A stretch of 64,000 bases of DNA. Source: Morella rubra (lineage: Eukaryota > Streptophyta > Magnoliopsida > Fagales > Myricaceae). Where the stretch lies: the NCBI GenBank assembly GCA_003952965.2, contig CM025852.1, positions 5,427,591 to 5,491,590 on the forward strand, given 5' to 3'. Shown here piece by piece: positions 21,927-33,100 of the stretch (its first letter is position 1; each line of letters opens with the position of its first letter). Both the position numbers and the translations under genes were made by a program. The notes under the pieces are model-generated. The model was not told where the DNA came from and ran no database searches. It saw only the letters and a list, made by a program, of their open reading frames with translations.

Positions 21927-23636
21927 CTAATAACGAGTCTCCTCCTCCTTCTCCTCATCACTGAACTTTTCGTACGTTTCACCCCCCCTGGACACTTCAT
22001 TTACGTAAAAGCTCCACGTTCTACCCACCAGAATCAACGAAATAAGAGCCCCAAAGAGTGTCGCCAGAGCCATAATTGTAAAAGATAGACCAAAACACTG
22101 TTGCCCCTTGCAAACCAGTGCCTGCCCCAGTGGTTGATTCAAGCCATTTATGACAGTACTCTGCCTCTTCGCCTCTTTATCGTAGAGCCTACCGGTGAGC
22201 TCCTTATTTAGCAAAAAAGATCCAATTGGAAGTGCCATTACTCCACAATTGAACAGTGTGGAGAAGTGCTTAAGGCCAAAGATCTCGGAGATTATGGCAA
22301 AAACCAGCGGCAACTGTGCGCCGGATGTAAAACCAACGATCAATGACGACAGATAGATGGAACCATAGAAGGGAAACGCGACGAGAAGGTGACCAATGCA
22401 TTCGACGAAAAGGATAGCTGACAACATAAGCGGCCGCGGAAACTTGTATTTCTTGAGAAGGATTTCTGATGCAAACCCAGCGAATATCCTCCCAGCGTAA
22501 CTCCATATGCTACCCAGTGATGCAAAGGTCCATACGGTTTTATGTTCATATAGAAGCGCCTCTCCGATCTGCCCTAAGTTATCCAAGGCTGCTAAGCATG
22601 ACCCAAGTCCAACAAGCGTTACAATGAAGATGATCAGCATGTCAATGCTCAGCACTGCCTGTAAGATGCTGTAGTCCTCCCCTCTTTTTGGTTTGTTACA
22701 AATGTGTGCAAAGAATGACATTTTCGGCTCCTCTGCCTCGTTGGCAGAAGATTCCTGTTTTTGCTCGCCAGCTTGTGCATTCTCAACAACTATCTCAGCA
22801 GGAGCTGTTGTTATCTTCCTCCAGAGGAGTAGCTCTTGTCTAAAGGCTACCACGGAAGGGAGGAACACCAAGATGCACGCCGCTGTAGCGCTCAAATCAT
22901 AGCCAGTTGGGGAAAATGTCACACGTTGTTGAACCAGTGTCATGGACATTAAAAATACAGCAAGAGCGGCCGATACATAGAGGAACTTGTAGAACACGTT
23001 AACCTCGTTTGGTTGGCTTATCTTGACCTCTTTCTCGCGAATGACATACATAACCAATATCGATATCACCGCTGGAAGCCACGCTATGAAGAGGATCAAA
23101 GATGATGAATCATCCCCGTAGATGGCCAAGTATAATTGATTAAGTATAGCCGCGCTAAGCCCGACGTAACCTTTCAGGAGACCCAACATAATCGACCGAC
23201 TCTCCGGGAAGTTCTTGACACATGTGACAAGCGCCCCTGTATTTGCAAAATTCTGGGAATTGGCTCCCAGGAAAATGTAAAGACACATCTGCCATAACGG
23301 CGGCTGGGGGATTCTTCCTGTCACGGCCAACCATATCATGAAGTAACCGAAAAAGTTCGTGACAGAGCCCGTCAGGAGCACGAACCATGTTGGTGTGACC
23401 TCAGCTATCAGGCCAGACAAAATCCCAACAGTTGAACCAATATCCTTGAACGAGCTTAGCGTATTGAGCGCCGACTGATTGTATCCAAGATTTTTCTTGA
23501 TGTCACTGGAGAAGACTGGAAAAAGGTAACTTCCACCTGCTCCGGCCATGATCAGAAACGAGGCAAAAACTGAGGTCCATCGGCCCGTTGCCAAATGTTT
23601 AGCAAAACTACTCGAACCACTCTTTGCTCCGGCCAT
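21927..23636 (-). CDS. NFD4-like MFS transporter (nodulin-like domain)
   Basis: This is an uninterrupted 569-residue frame. The start at 23636 (MAGAKSGSSSF) is preferred over the upstream ATG at 23678, because the family begins just before the conserved block GRWTSVFASFLIMAGAGGSY. Residues 15-260 form the nodulin-like half (GYNQSALNTLSSFKDIGS, GLLKGYVGLSAAI), and about 330-545 form the second MFS half. About 12 membrane segments are visible, with a charged loop rich in Glu and Gln around 300-325. The C-terminus is acidic (SDEEKEEE). Relatives of NUCLEAR FUSION DEFECTIVE 4 are membrane proteins; some are linked to karyogamy or organelle roles, but the substrate is mostly unknown. No lesion is seen, so this is one of two clearly intact genes here. 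Confidence 0.93.
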   Translation of the reverse strand: MAGAKSGSSSFAKHLATGRWTSVFASFLIMAGAGGSYLFPVFSSDIKKNLGYNQSALNTLSSFKDIGSTVGILSGLIAEVTPTWFVLLTGSVTNFFGYFMIWLAVTGRIPQPPLWQMCLYIFLGANSQNFANTGALVTCVKNFPESRSIMLGLLKGYVGLSAAILNQLYLAIYGDDSSSLILFIAWLPAVISILVMYVIREKEVKISQPNEVNVFYKFLYVSAALAVFLMSMTLVQQRVTFSPTGYDLSATAACILVFLPSVVAFRQELLLWRKITTAPAEIVVENAQAGEQKQESSANEAEEPKMSFFAHICNKPKRGEDYSILQAVLSIDMLIIFIVTLVGLGSCLAALDNLGQIGEALLYEHKTVWTFASLGSIWSYAGRIFAGFASEILLKKYKFPRPLMLSAILFVECIGHLLVAFPFYGSIYLSSLIVGFTSGAQLPLVFAIISEIFGLKHFSTLFNCGVMALPIGSFLLNKELTGRLYDKEAKRQSTVINGLNQPLGQALVCKGQQCFGLSFTIMALATLFGALISLILVGRTWSFYVNEVSRGGETYEKFSDEEKEEETRY

Positions 23637-23735
23637 TTCTCCTCTCCTCCGTTCTGAGAGCAAGGAATGCCCGAGCAATAGAGACGCTATAGGTAGCTGT
23701 TTAGATTCGATCTCTGTGTCTTGTTATGGGAGCAA

Positions 23736-23744
23736 TGAGCTTTA
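23736..23744 (-). promoter_or_regulatory. Probable TATA box of the NFD4-like gene
   Basis: The minus strand reads CCTTATTTAAAGCTC about 100 bp upstream of the preferred ATG. The TATTTAAA core lies at a usual distance for a short 5' leader of about 70 bases. Confidence 0.5.
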
Positions 23745-23759
23745 AATAAGGAACACACA

Positions 23760-25400
23760 GCATGAGTTAGTTTATGTGAGCTAATTGGTTTCTGTTCCAA
23801 TAGAAATTTGTTAGTACTAGGAGCTCGTTGATCTTGAATGGTAAGGAACTGTCAGAGGTTAGATCTGGTAACACCTTTGGAGTTGTCAAATTGTGCTTTT
23901 CTCGTAAAGGCTTTCCTAAGAGTACCGTAGTTAGGCTATAAGGTTAGTTAAGGAGTTGAGTGCATGAGTGGTGTATATATATAGAACTTCTGCATACAGC
24001 TAGTGCTTAGAATAATTTGCATGCCCTTCTTTTAAGCATCTCCAACCAAAATATATAAAATCTCACGCGAATTCAGTTATAATTAAGTATATTGTGTGAT
24101 TCTCATAATATTATTTGCCAAAGTTCTCATGCATCTCCTTACTTATCTAGGGTTTATAACGTGAGAATACATTTCCAATTGTTTGGATTACATACCTATA
24201 CTCTTATATATAAGGGTAATTTGCAGAAATTCTGTGGAAATTTCTAGTTCCCTATCGGTTTAAATCGGAACCGGAATTGATATGAGATTTATCTCATTTT
24301 TGGAACTAAAACCAAAACGGGATATACCGGAATTTCCAGTTTTTGTATTTTATTTATTTACTTGGCTCATGTGATTTATATGATACAATTATTATTTATG
24401 TGTATTCTTAATGCTTGGTCATTGGAGTTTAAACTTTAGTAGTGGTAGTAATATTTTGTTAGACATTTGTCATTTGCATATTTTTTATTTGGACCTTGTA
24501 TGAATTATTATAATTTCATATAGTTTTTTTATTTGTATTGTGTGCCAATATTGTTTATTGGTCACACACATGATATATATGGGTTTAAATAGAACTCATC
24601 AGTCCAATTTGACATAAAAATGCACCAAATTTGACCTCAAAATGCTTAAAATGATTTTCGGTCCATACAAAAACTGTCCCAAAAATCCACAAATCAATAC
24701 CCTAGAATTTTCGGTTTTATTCTATTCCAATTTCTGTTCCGATATTTATAAGAACCAAAATGAGTTCCAATACGTACCTAAAATGCCCACCTTCATACCC
24801 TAACATAAAACTACACATAATTGAAAGACAAACAAACTAAGCTGCTCTTTTTTAAGAAAATCACTTAAATATTTTGTACGAACATGTTCAAACTCCCTAT
24901 CAATCTACTGGGGTAATAAATATAAGTAACACTACCGAAATACTTAAGATCACGTGGACCACTAACACAAGACATATGTCAATAAACACTTTAAACATGT
25001 CCTACTAATCTACGTACACTAGCAAAACAATAAAAACCTAAAAATAATTAGGGTTAATTAATAAAACAATAACAAGTGAACTCCTACACTGCCTTAAACT
25101 TTACAAGAGTATTTATTAAATAGTGTGAGGTTTTTATATGGTGTAGGTTTATCTTTCTTCAAATTAAATTTTAAGTTATTAAGTTGTCCTTCATCTTAAC
25201 TATTACATAATTAAATTGAATAAAATATCATTACGGGAATGGCTGAATTTAATAAAGGATAGAATTTGGAGTTAAAAAAAAAAAAAAAAGATTTTAACAT
25301 ATAACTCGGTGATGCATTTGAGAATGGACTAATACAAATTTTAGGAGCAAATATTACTATGGAGAAGGTGTGGCAGAAGCGTAACTTCACCATGTCTTAA
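23760..25400. other. AT-rich intergenic region
   Basis: No gene is supported. Around 24230-24790 there are diffuse inverted motifs of the type GGAACCGGAATT and TTCGGTTTTATTC, with ATGCCCACC near 24783. They resemble a decayed hAT-type MITE, but ends could not be fixed. An A run lies at 25274-25288. Confidence 0.45.
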
Positions 25401-25541
25401 ATCCCTTCTTAAACCCTCATGAATCCTCTTGACGTCATCAGGCGCACAGACCCGAGGAGGCAACGAGAAGTGGAAGAAGCTTCTAGTTCTCATTCAACAG
25501 ACTTTCTTCTGCTCTCTGCTCAATCCCCTTTCCGAGTCCGA

Positions 25542-28278
25542 ATGGCGAAGCGTCTGATTCCTACCTTCAATCGCGTTCTGGTAGAGAAAATTCTTCCTCC
25601 TTCAAAGACCAACTCCGGTATCTTACTTCCCGAGACAATCACCAAGGTAACGAACTGTTCCTTATCCTTGTGTTCTTTCTTCTATGACTTTGTTGGGAAA
25701 GTCTCAAGTTGGAATATTTGATCTTGTAATTTATTTGTAGTTTTTATTTTTCTGGAATCTGAAAATGGGTTTGAATGCAATGTTACATTTGCTTCTGGGC
25801 ATTATTCTGGTTTTCGATATTATCCGGACAGCAGGCTTGCTTACCTTCTCCTGATCGGTTTTTGTCTTTGCCTTTTGTTCATTTAAGTTCTGTCATTGTT
25901 ATGTTATTATTCTCTTTGGATAAGATGCTTAAGGTTTTTTCTCCATGGGCTTTCGAATGTCATTTAATTTGTCTGTTATTTTGCTACTCTGGCATATTTT
26001 CAATTTGAGAAATTTTTTTTTTTTGTATCCTTTTGAATTAAACTCGAATCTATTGGGGATATTTCTGGACATCTTTCTTGGTTAAATCCATCCTTTTTTC
26101 CAACCTTCCTCGGAGTAGGTGTTGAATTTCTGGGATTTCATTTTCTTTGATAAGTAAGGTAAACGTGTAACAGTACAAGGGACTATACTGAGATTTCATA
26201 CGTATAACGTTTGTCCGTTGGGAAAGAAAACTCACTTTGTTAGACTAATAGAAATCATTGACCTGGAGTTGATTCTTTCGTAGTACCTAAGGAAGCAGAA
26301 AATTAGTTTTTTGTTTCCTAGAATGGCTGTACTTCTTCTACCTACTTTTCTGTTCTTCTAATCAAGCTTCGATAGATTAGAGAATCGAAGAACCTTTTTG
26401 TGTTTTCTGAGGTTATTTATATTCATATGAGTACTTGAAGCTGTGGCGCAGTTGCTGTTGCTCGCCTCCTATTTAGAATTGTGCTACTTGTAAGACTGAC
26501 TTAACCCACATTATTTACGTGTTCTAAAGTTAAAACCACTGGGTCACACATCTTAACATAAAGAAATCAGCCTTGGCTGCAGAGATTCCACTAGCACTCG
26601 TATCAATTTGTGCGTTTGTCAGCTACCAAATCTTTTTTTCTTGCAGCTGTTGTCCTTTTATTCTTCTTCTCGGTTTACATTGTCTCTTTTTGGCTGCTTG
26701 ATAATTCAGCTGAACCCTGGAAAAGTTGTTGCTGTGGGCCCGGGTGCTCATGATAGAGATGGGAACCTTATTCCTGTCAGTGTAAAGGAAGGAGACAACG
26801 TTCTTTTGCCTGAATTTGGAGGAACTCAAGTACTGCTTGGTGATAAAGAGTAAGTTATACTCCTCTTTTACGACATTCAGAGGATTTTAGTTTTAGAGGC
26901 TGTTATAGGTGATGAAATAATTGTTTTTTTTGTAGTCAGCATTCATGTGATATGTAGTAGTTTTGTATCTCTTGAGACAAATGAAATCTGTTCCAATGGT
27001 TCATCAATCATCAAAGATCAACTAAGCCACTGTTAATAGGGATAATATTAAGTGATACTATTATAGTAGAAAAGACCTGTAATAGAAGTATACTTTCTAC
27101 CGTTCTGTTGCCATAATGGGCTTTATGCAATCTGTCAGATGATATTGGATTAGTTGGGTATTTCTTCAACAGAATATTGGTCATTGAAGGATCTTGGTGA
27201 CACACCATAGAACAAGAACCTGGATCTCTCAAGAAATGAATTAGAGTTTGGTTTGAAAGAGTTCATTCTCTACTAAACCATGTCATGAAACCTACGAGAA
27301 TTTTGTTGCCTCTCGCTTGAAGTGTAGTTTGTTGGGTGCTTTAAATGATTGGGATGTATTAAGTTGAAAGATTACCCTTTAATTTGCACTGTAAAGCTAT
27401 TGTGCTTTAATTTATGTTCGCCAACTTTTCCTGTCTGCATTTTGTCCACCTTTTCATGGTCTACTAAGGTCTTGTAATTACCTTGTGTATAGAGGCAATA
27501 TACCACCATCGGTAGGATTTGAGGAAGCTGTTCTTACTGAATGTTTACAGGGGCATCATGGTGATGCTCGGAAAGTAAAGTTTTATATGTTTTAGATGAC
27601 AGGGAAGTATGTGATGTGTTTTACCCTTTTCTGTGTGATGGCTAGAAGATAAATTGCCTTTGGTGTACATGCTTCCAGTGCTCCTTCAATATGTGATCCA
27701 ATAAGTATTTTGAGGTTTTTGGCTGCTAAACCTACCATCTTCCTAATCTAAAAGCTGCTCTAATAGATTTTTGCAAATTTATCATTATCTTGAAAGCTGC
27801 ACAAATTTAAGGTCATGTTTTGTCTTAGCGGAACAGGGAAATGGTTCTAGAGAACTCGAATTAAACCTATTTGCAGAGCCCGACAACATTCAGTGGCATC
27901 AAACACAGGCAAATCCGGAAAAAGTTTGCGCCGAAACAAAAGAATTATAACAGTCTATGTTGTCTAGTAGATCCATAGCATGAACATGATGTTGTAGTAT
28001 TTGCCCTATTTTTTACATTCAAACATGCTTTTAGCTCTTAACCGGCATGTATAGGAAATTGTTTAGAAACCATTTTCACAGCTATTCTGAAGGTGTTCTG
28101 AAAACTCTTCTTCCCGCACTCTTGCAACGGGCGCAAGCATATTCACATTTCCCTCTATCTCTTCCATGACATTTTGAGAGAAAATAGTCTTTACTGCCCC
28201 TAACCTGTTTTCCGTGAACTTCATTCCAGATATCATCTGTATAGAGATGAGGATATTTTGGGAATTCTTCAGGACTAA
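25542..28278 (+). CDS. CPN10: 10-kDa chaperonin (CPN10/HSP10), mitochondrial type, three exons
   Basis: Three exons join in frame: 25542-25646, 26710-26849 and 28230-28278. All introns are GT-AG, with phases 0 and 2. The product is 97 residues, matching the usual 97-98. Exon 1 starts AKRLIPTFNRVLVEKILPPS and contains the mobile loop (PSKTNSGILLPE) that binds the CPN60 ring. Exon 2 carries GKVVAVGPG and GDNVLLPEFGGTQV. Exon 3 gives YHLYRDEDILGILQD and a TAA. CPN10 caps the mitochondrial GroEL-type chaperonin during ATP-driven folding; the mature N-terminus itself acts as the import signal in this family. An in-frame ATG at 25419 would add 41 residues but lies in what looks like 5' UTR. The gene looks intact. 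Confidence 0.95.
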
Positions 28279-28279
28279 G

Positions 28280-30170
28280 TCGTAGCGCTCCATGGTCATT
28301 GTGTTTGGATCTTTATTCGGCTGAGTGAGGCAGTTCATTATACTGGAGAGAATAGGCCTTCTTGTCCCAGCAACTGCAGATAATTGTGCTGCTGTGTATT
28401 TTGTAACTTCTGTAACACTGGACTTCCCTGTTTTGTTGTCCTTAAATTCAAAAAACATAAGGAGTTGAAAAGACAACCCTGTAATGTTTCACCATTGATT
28501 AGTTTCCTGCCGATGCTGGATTTCTTAGTAACCTATTTAAGCTTTGGTCCTTTAAAATTGTACCTTTTGTATTTTGTTCTAAGTTGTGTCCAACCATGGT
28601 TAGGTCAAACATTTGGAATGATATGTGGGCATGGGCAACAGGAAAACACTGAGTAGGACAGTCAGATTGAAAAGCTGTTAACTCAAATCAAAACTATGTT
28701 CATCAATTCCTTTGAAGTCACTTTTTTTCACTCCTCCGATGGATAAGAAGATATTGATATGTTGAGCATTTCGCTAAGACCAGTTTGGATCTTTTTTTAT
28801 AGGTGTGTATTCTTTAACCACTGCGAATAGGAATTCCTCAATATCTAGTACTTACAATCCCAACTTTTTTTTTTTTCTCAACAGCTCATGTACTCTCCAG
28901 TCTCCAATACGGACAAGGGGTAAATAAATCCGAATTATTTCAATAATAATAAAGTCAATTTGTTATAATTTAGTTTGACTTTTTGTTTAACGCTTATACT
29001 ACTTTTCTTTTTATGTGATAAAAATATTTTGCACCCTCTAATTTTGGGTTTTTAATACTTTGCATTCATATTTATTATTTTTATTATAATGCATTCACCG
29101 ACTATTAATTTTTAAATACTTTACACTCTCTTCAAATTTTTGGGGAAAATTTTTAGTTAATTTGAAAATAATTTTTTTATGTGCAAAATGACAATTTTCT
29201 TTATATATTTTTTTGACAGTGAACACTTTATGAGAGTAAAATTGTAATTAAAAATAAAAAAAAAATAAATTTCTATCCAAAATGATGAAATTGTTTTAAC
29301 ATTAATTTGTAGGTGTAATGTAAAAAAAAAAAATAGAGATTTGAGTGTAAAATGTCAAATTCTCATAATTAAAGGTGCAAAAGTACGTTTAGTCAGGTCG
29401 CCATCATACAACGAGATTTGAAAATATAGACTTATATTATCTGAAATGTATGTCGAAGATTACTTTGATACTTTAACCAGATTTCAAACTCTTAACGTGC
29501 ATGACTCGAAATGGTTATAAATATTCTATTTACTAATTAAACTCTCTTGACGGAGTAATTTCTTCTAAAAGTGAAGATTGAGTGGTTTGCATAAATGAAT
29601 TAGTCATTTACATAAAGGACCAAGAGGCAGCTATAGACAAAACTAAAAAATAAAAAATCCAAAAGGTAAAACATTTTGGAATAGTTGAAAATTTTCCAAC
29701 AAAATCAGACAAATGGTTTATGCTGGTTTATTAATCAAACGACATATCTTCCTCGAACACAAAAAAGAAAAGAAAAACAACTAATAAAAGGAGATTTCTT
29801 GGTCTTTTGACTCTTTTCTGTCCAAAAGGAAATAAATCCGATAACTTAGGAGAAGATTGCTACAGTTTCTCAAAATTTTGCAGAAAGAAATCAACTCCTG
29901 GAGTTCCTCATAAACCTTTCAATGGACAGGGGTCTCTGGTTGGTTGAGTTGAGAATAAGAGTCATGAAGTCTGCACCAAAACCATGCACATGAAACCGTC
30001 TATTCTACGAATACTTCATTTTGGACAAACTTGATTCGAAAGACGATGTTACACTCAACAATATAACCCAAATACTACTAGGAGGGCAATGTCTGGTCCA
30101 ATCTGAAAGCTCATGTAGTCCTTTAAGTGACAGGACAAAGAAGAAAGCATGTTTAAAAGCATCCATGAAA
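28280..30170. other. Intergenic region between CPN10 and the 120-residue gene
   Basis: The first few hundred bases are likely CPN10 3' UTR. A MITE lies at about 29018-29390. No other gene is supported. Confidence 0.5.
29018..29390. mobile_element. Mutator-type MITE
   Basis: The ends are imperfect inverted copies around TTTTGCACCCTCTAATTTT on the left and AATTAAAGGTGCAAAAGTA on the right. The interior repeats the CTTTGCA/TGCATTC type motif seen in the other elements. No exact target duplication was found. Confidence 0.6.
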
Positions 30171-33100
30171 CTATTCTGCAGAACCTTTTGACAAGTTTAT
30201 AAAGCTCCGAGCAGCATCTAAGCTCAGTTCTTCACGCACCTGGAAATAATAGGAAATGAAATTTTCAATACCTTTAACAACAAAAAATGGGAAACCAAAC
30301 AAAAAAAAAAAAAAAAAGATAGAGAATGGGGTAAATGAATAGCACGTACAAGCTTCTTATGAATTTGTTGAAAGGCCTTGCAAAATCTCTCTGCTGCTGC
30401 TGCTCCCACCTATGAAACAAATGAGCACCAATAGTCAGATTCCACCAGCCCCCATGTTTCTTTCCAGTGCTTTCCCTTCCCTCTTCGGCCCTTCCCCTGT
30501 TTTTTTGCTTCATCTTGTGCTACAATTATTGCTATCACAATGAATTTCAAATCAATTATTCCTTGGTAGTCTTTATTCCCTTTTTTTTTAATCTAGCTTG
30601 CCTATCCTCTCTCGTTGTGAGAGTCTAGTTTGGTTTAGGTGTAAACAGGGCTTAGTGACTACTATCAGTATCTTAGGCATTCACTGCATATTCGGCCTTT
30701 TTTTTGGTAAGAATTTAAGTTACCGAGACATATGCATAAGAAACTAAAAAGCTTAATCAAAGAACAACTTTTCTTCCAGTTCAGCTGCTCGGTTGTAGAT
30801 TTGACATACAAAGCGACTATAATGATAACTATTTACTCTTTCTCGCGCTCTCTCTCTCTCAAACAGGAAACGAACTCCATCCCTTTTCTACCTCTATCTA
30901 GACTCACAAATCCAGTATTGGTTGACCATCTCAAAAATCAAAGGGGAAAAGTCACTTTGTGCTCCCAAACTACCAAAAAAATCTCAACTACCATCTTTGA
31001 CACATTAAGCTCCAAACTTTCAAAATCAATCAATCAATTTGCGCCCTGAAATAAAATTTGACGGTCAAAATCATGTCACATAACTCATTTATAACACATC
31101 ATGATTTTGATGGTTAAATCTTTTTTAGCGGCGCAAATTGATGACATTTAGTAGTTTTAGGGCTCAATGTGACAAAATTGATAGTTGAAACCCTTGTTTA
31201 AGATTGCTTTTGTAGTTTGAGGGTGCAAAGTGACTTTTTCTCAAAATCAAATATAAGATACTTCATACAATCTTCAGTAAACCTACAACAGAATTAGACG
31301 ACTAAAAGGGATCTGCTGAACTGCATTTTTTCTTTTCCCAACCAACATAATGCAATAAATGTTGGACTCAACCATGGAGTTAAACATGGGGAACAATAGC
31401 ATTCCTAGTAATATCTAGTTTTTTATGTTTCCTAGAAATAAAATGATCCAGGGGTTATAGTTGAAAGTTTGTAAAAAGCTGTTGGAGTTTGGACAAAGTT
31501 GTTGAAGTTGGTGAAAAAGTAATTGTGAAAAAGTTTTCAAATTTATTTTTGTCAATCCAAACATGGGCATGCTGGTAATTAAAATGCTAGAAGTGATAAG
31601 ATTAGAAGCTCCAGTGCTTTCCATAACATAAGTTTTGAACATACCTTCCTCTCGGCGGCCAACTTTAGCTTCCCCCAAAATGCGTCTGTTTGCAAACAAC
31701 CACATAAGCATGGCAATTTAACTTCTACACAAGAAGTCAAGATACAAGTAGGAATGCGTCTTAGTCACCTAAAACGATCCATGCTGTCTCCCTCTATTCC
31801 AATCAAGTGATATACTCCTTTTTAAAGTGCAAAATATTCAACAAACATACTGACCAAGAAATAAATAAAAACAAAGAACGGTGGAACTTCTTTCCACTAG
31901 GTCAAATGGCTCACATTAAATTTGACTCCAGATTGACCCATAAAATTTAGGAACCTAATGTTAAAAAAAGCCAGCTACCTGCAATATATTGCACTAATTC
32001 AATTTTGATAAAGTTTACACAATAAAACAGCAAAATCTATCAACTCACTCGATGAAACATTTCCAAGTTCTCCAGTAAAGTACATACTGCACATACCATA
32101 ATCAAAACGGCTCAATGGTTCCAAGATGGAATCGCAAGGGGTGGTTGCCTATAAACTACTACGATAAATTTAACAAGAAAGTTGATCTTTTTAAGACAAT
32201 GCGGCTCACTGAAGGTCAAAGATATTTGTCAACTTGTTAATTTCAACAAAAAAATGATGCATAAAATGCCTATGGAAGTTTATTGGGGGAAAAGGGAGGC
32301 ATGTAAAGAATGAAAAAAGATAGAATGCAAGGGTTAGGGGGTTCAAAATGGAAGAAATTGAAAAGAAAGAGATACAATTGAAAGAGGAGAAAGATGAACT
32401 TCCATATCTTGGAATAAAGATATGTCTTTGGATGAAGTGAATGAAGCATTCTGCCTCCTTTCAGTGCAGGCTTAGCAAGGAATGTAAGAGAACCAGTGAC
32501 ATTCCCTCTCCTTTCCTCCAATAAACAAACCCCATTCCAAATGCACGGTACATTGGAAAGAAATGCACCAAAATTATTATATGAAAGGAATTACCATGTA
32601 GACTAGTTCCATGATTCTCAACTTCCTGTTTATCCCCCTCATCCCATGCATCTTGCCATTCCTTCATCTGCTGTGAAGTCAAAACTGTCAACTGGCATTT
32701 TATATATAGGAATACATTGACATATTTTATGTAGCAGTGCCAATCATACCACCTCATTCTGTGCTGAATTTGAGGTTGATACTCTTGATGCCTCTGATTC
32801 CACCTGGATTTACATTAAAATACGTGTCTGATGAATGTAAAAGCAACCAAAGAATAAAATTTTTAACAAAAAGTTTGTGCTTGTGTTAAAAGACAATAGA
32901 AACCACATTTAGGTATTTCAACTAAATTGTTTCATGAGAACAGGGTTCAAGCGTTTTAGTCGCATCCAAATTCTGGACCATCAAAAAACTTTCCGCATGG
33001 TACAAATTCAAGAGACTTCTCCCTCTGAAGTACCAAAATTAGCGATACCTTGTGGAGTGCTCATAATTTAGAATATTTGTTCTCAATATCAATCTTACAC

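Noticed and set aside
24230-24790. Second hAT-type element suggested by GGAACCGGAATT and ATGCCCACC motifs
   Set aside because: No matching left terminus and no 8-bp target duplication could be found.
28063-28476. 137-residue open frame antisense to the last CPN10 exon
   Set aside because: It is antisense to CPN10 exon 3 and the 3' UTR, has no recognisable domain, and no splice or promoter signal supports it.
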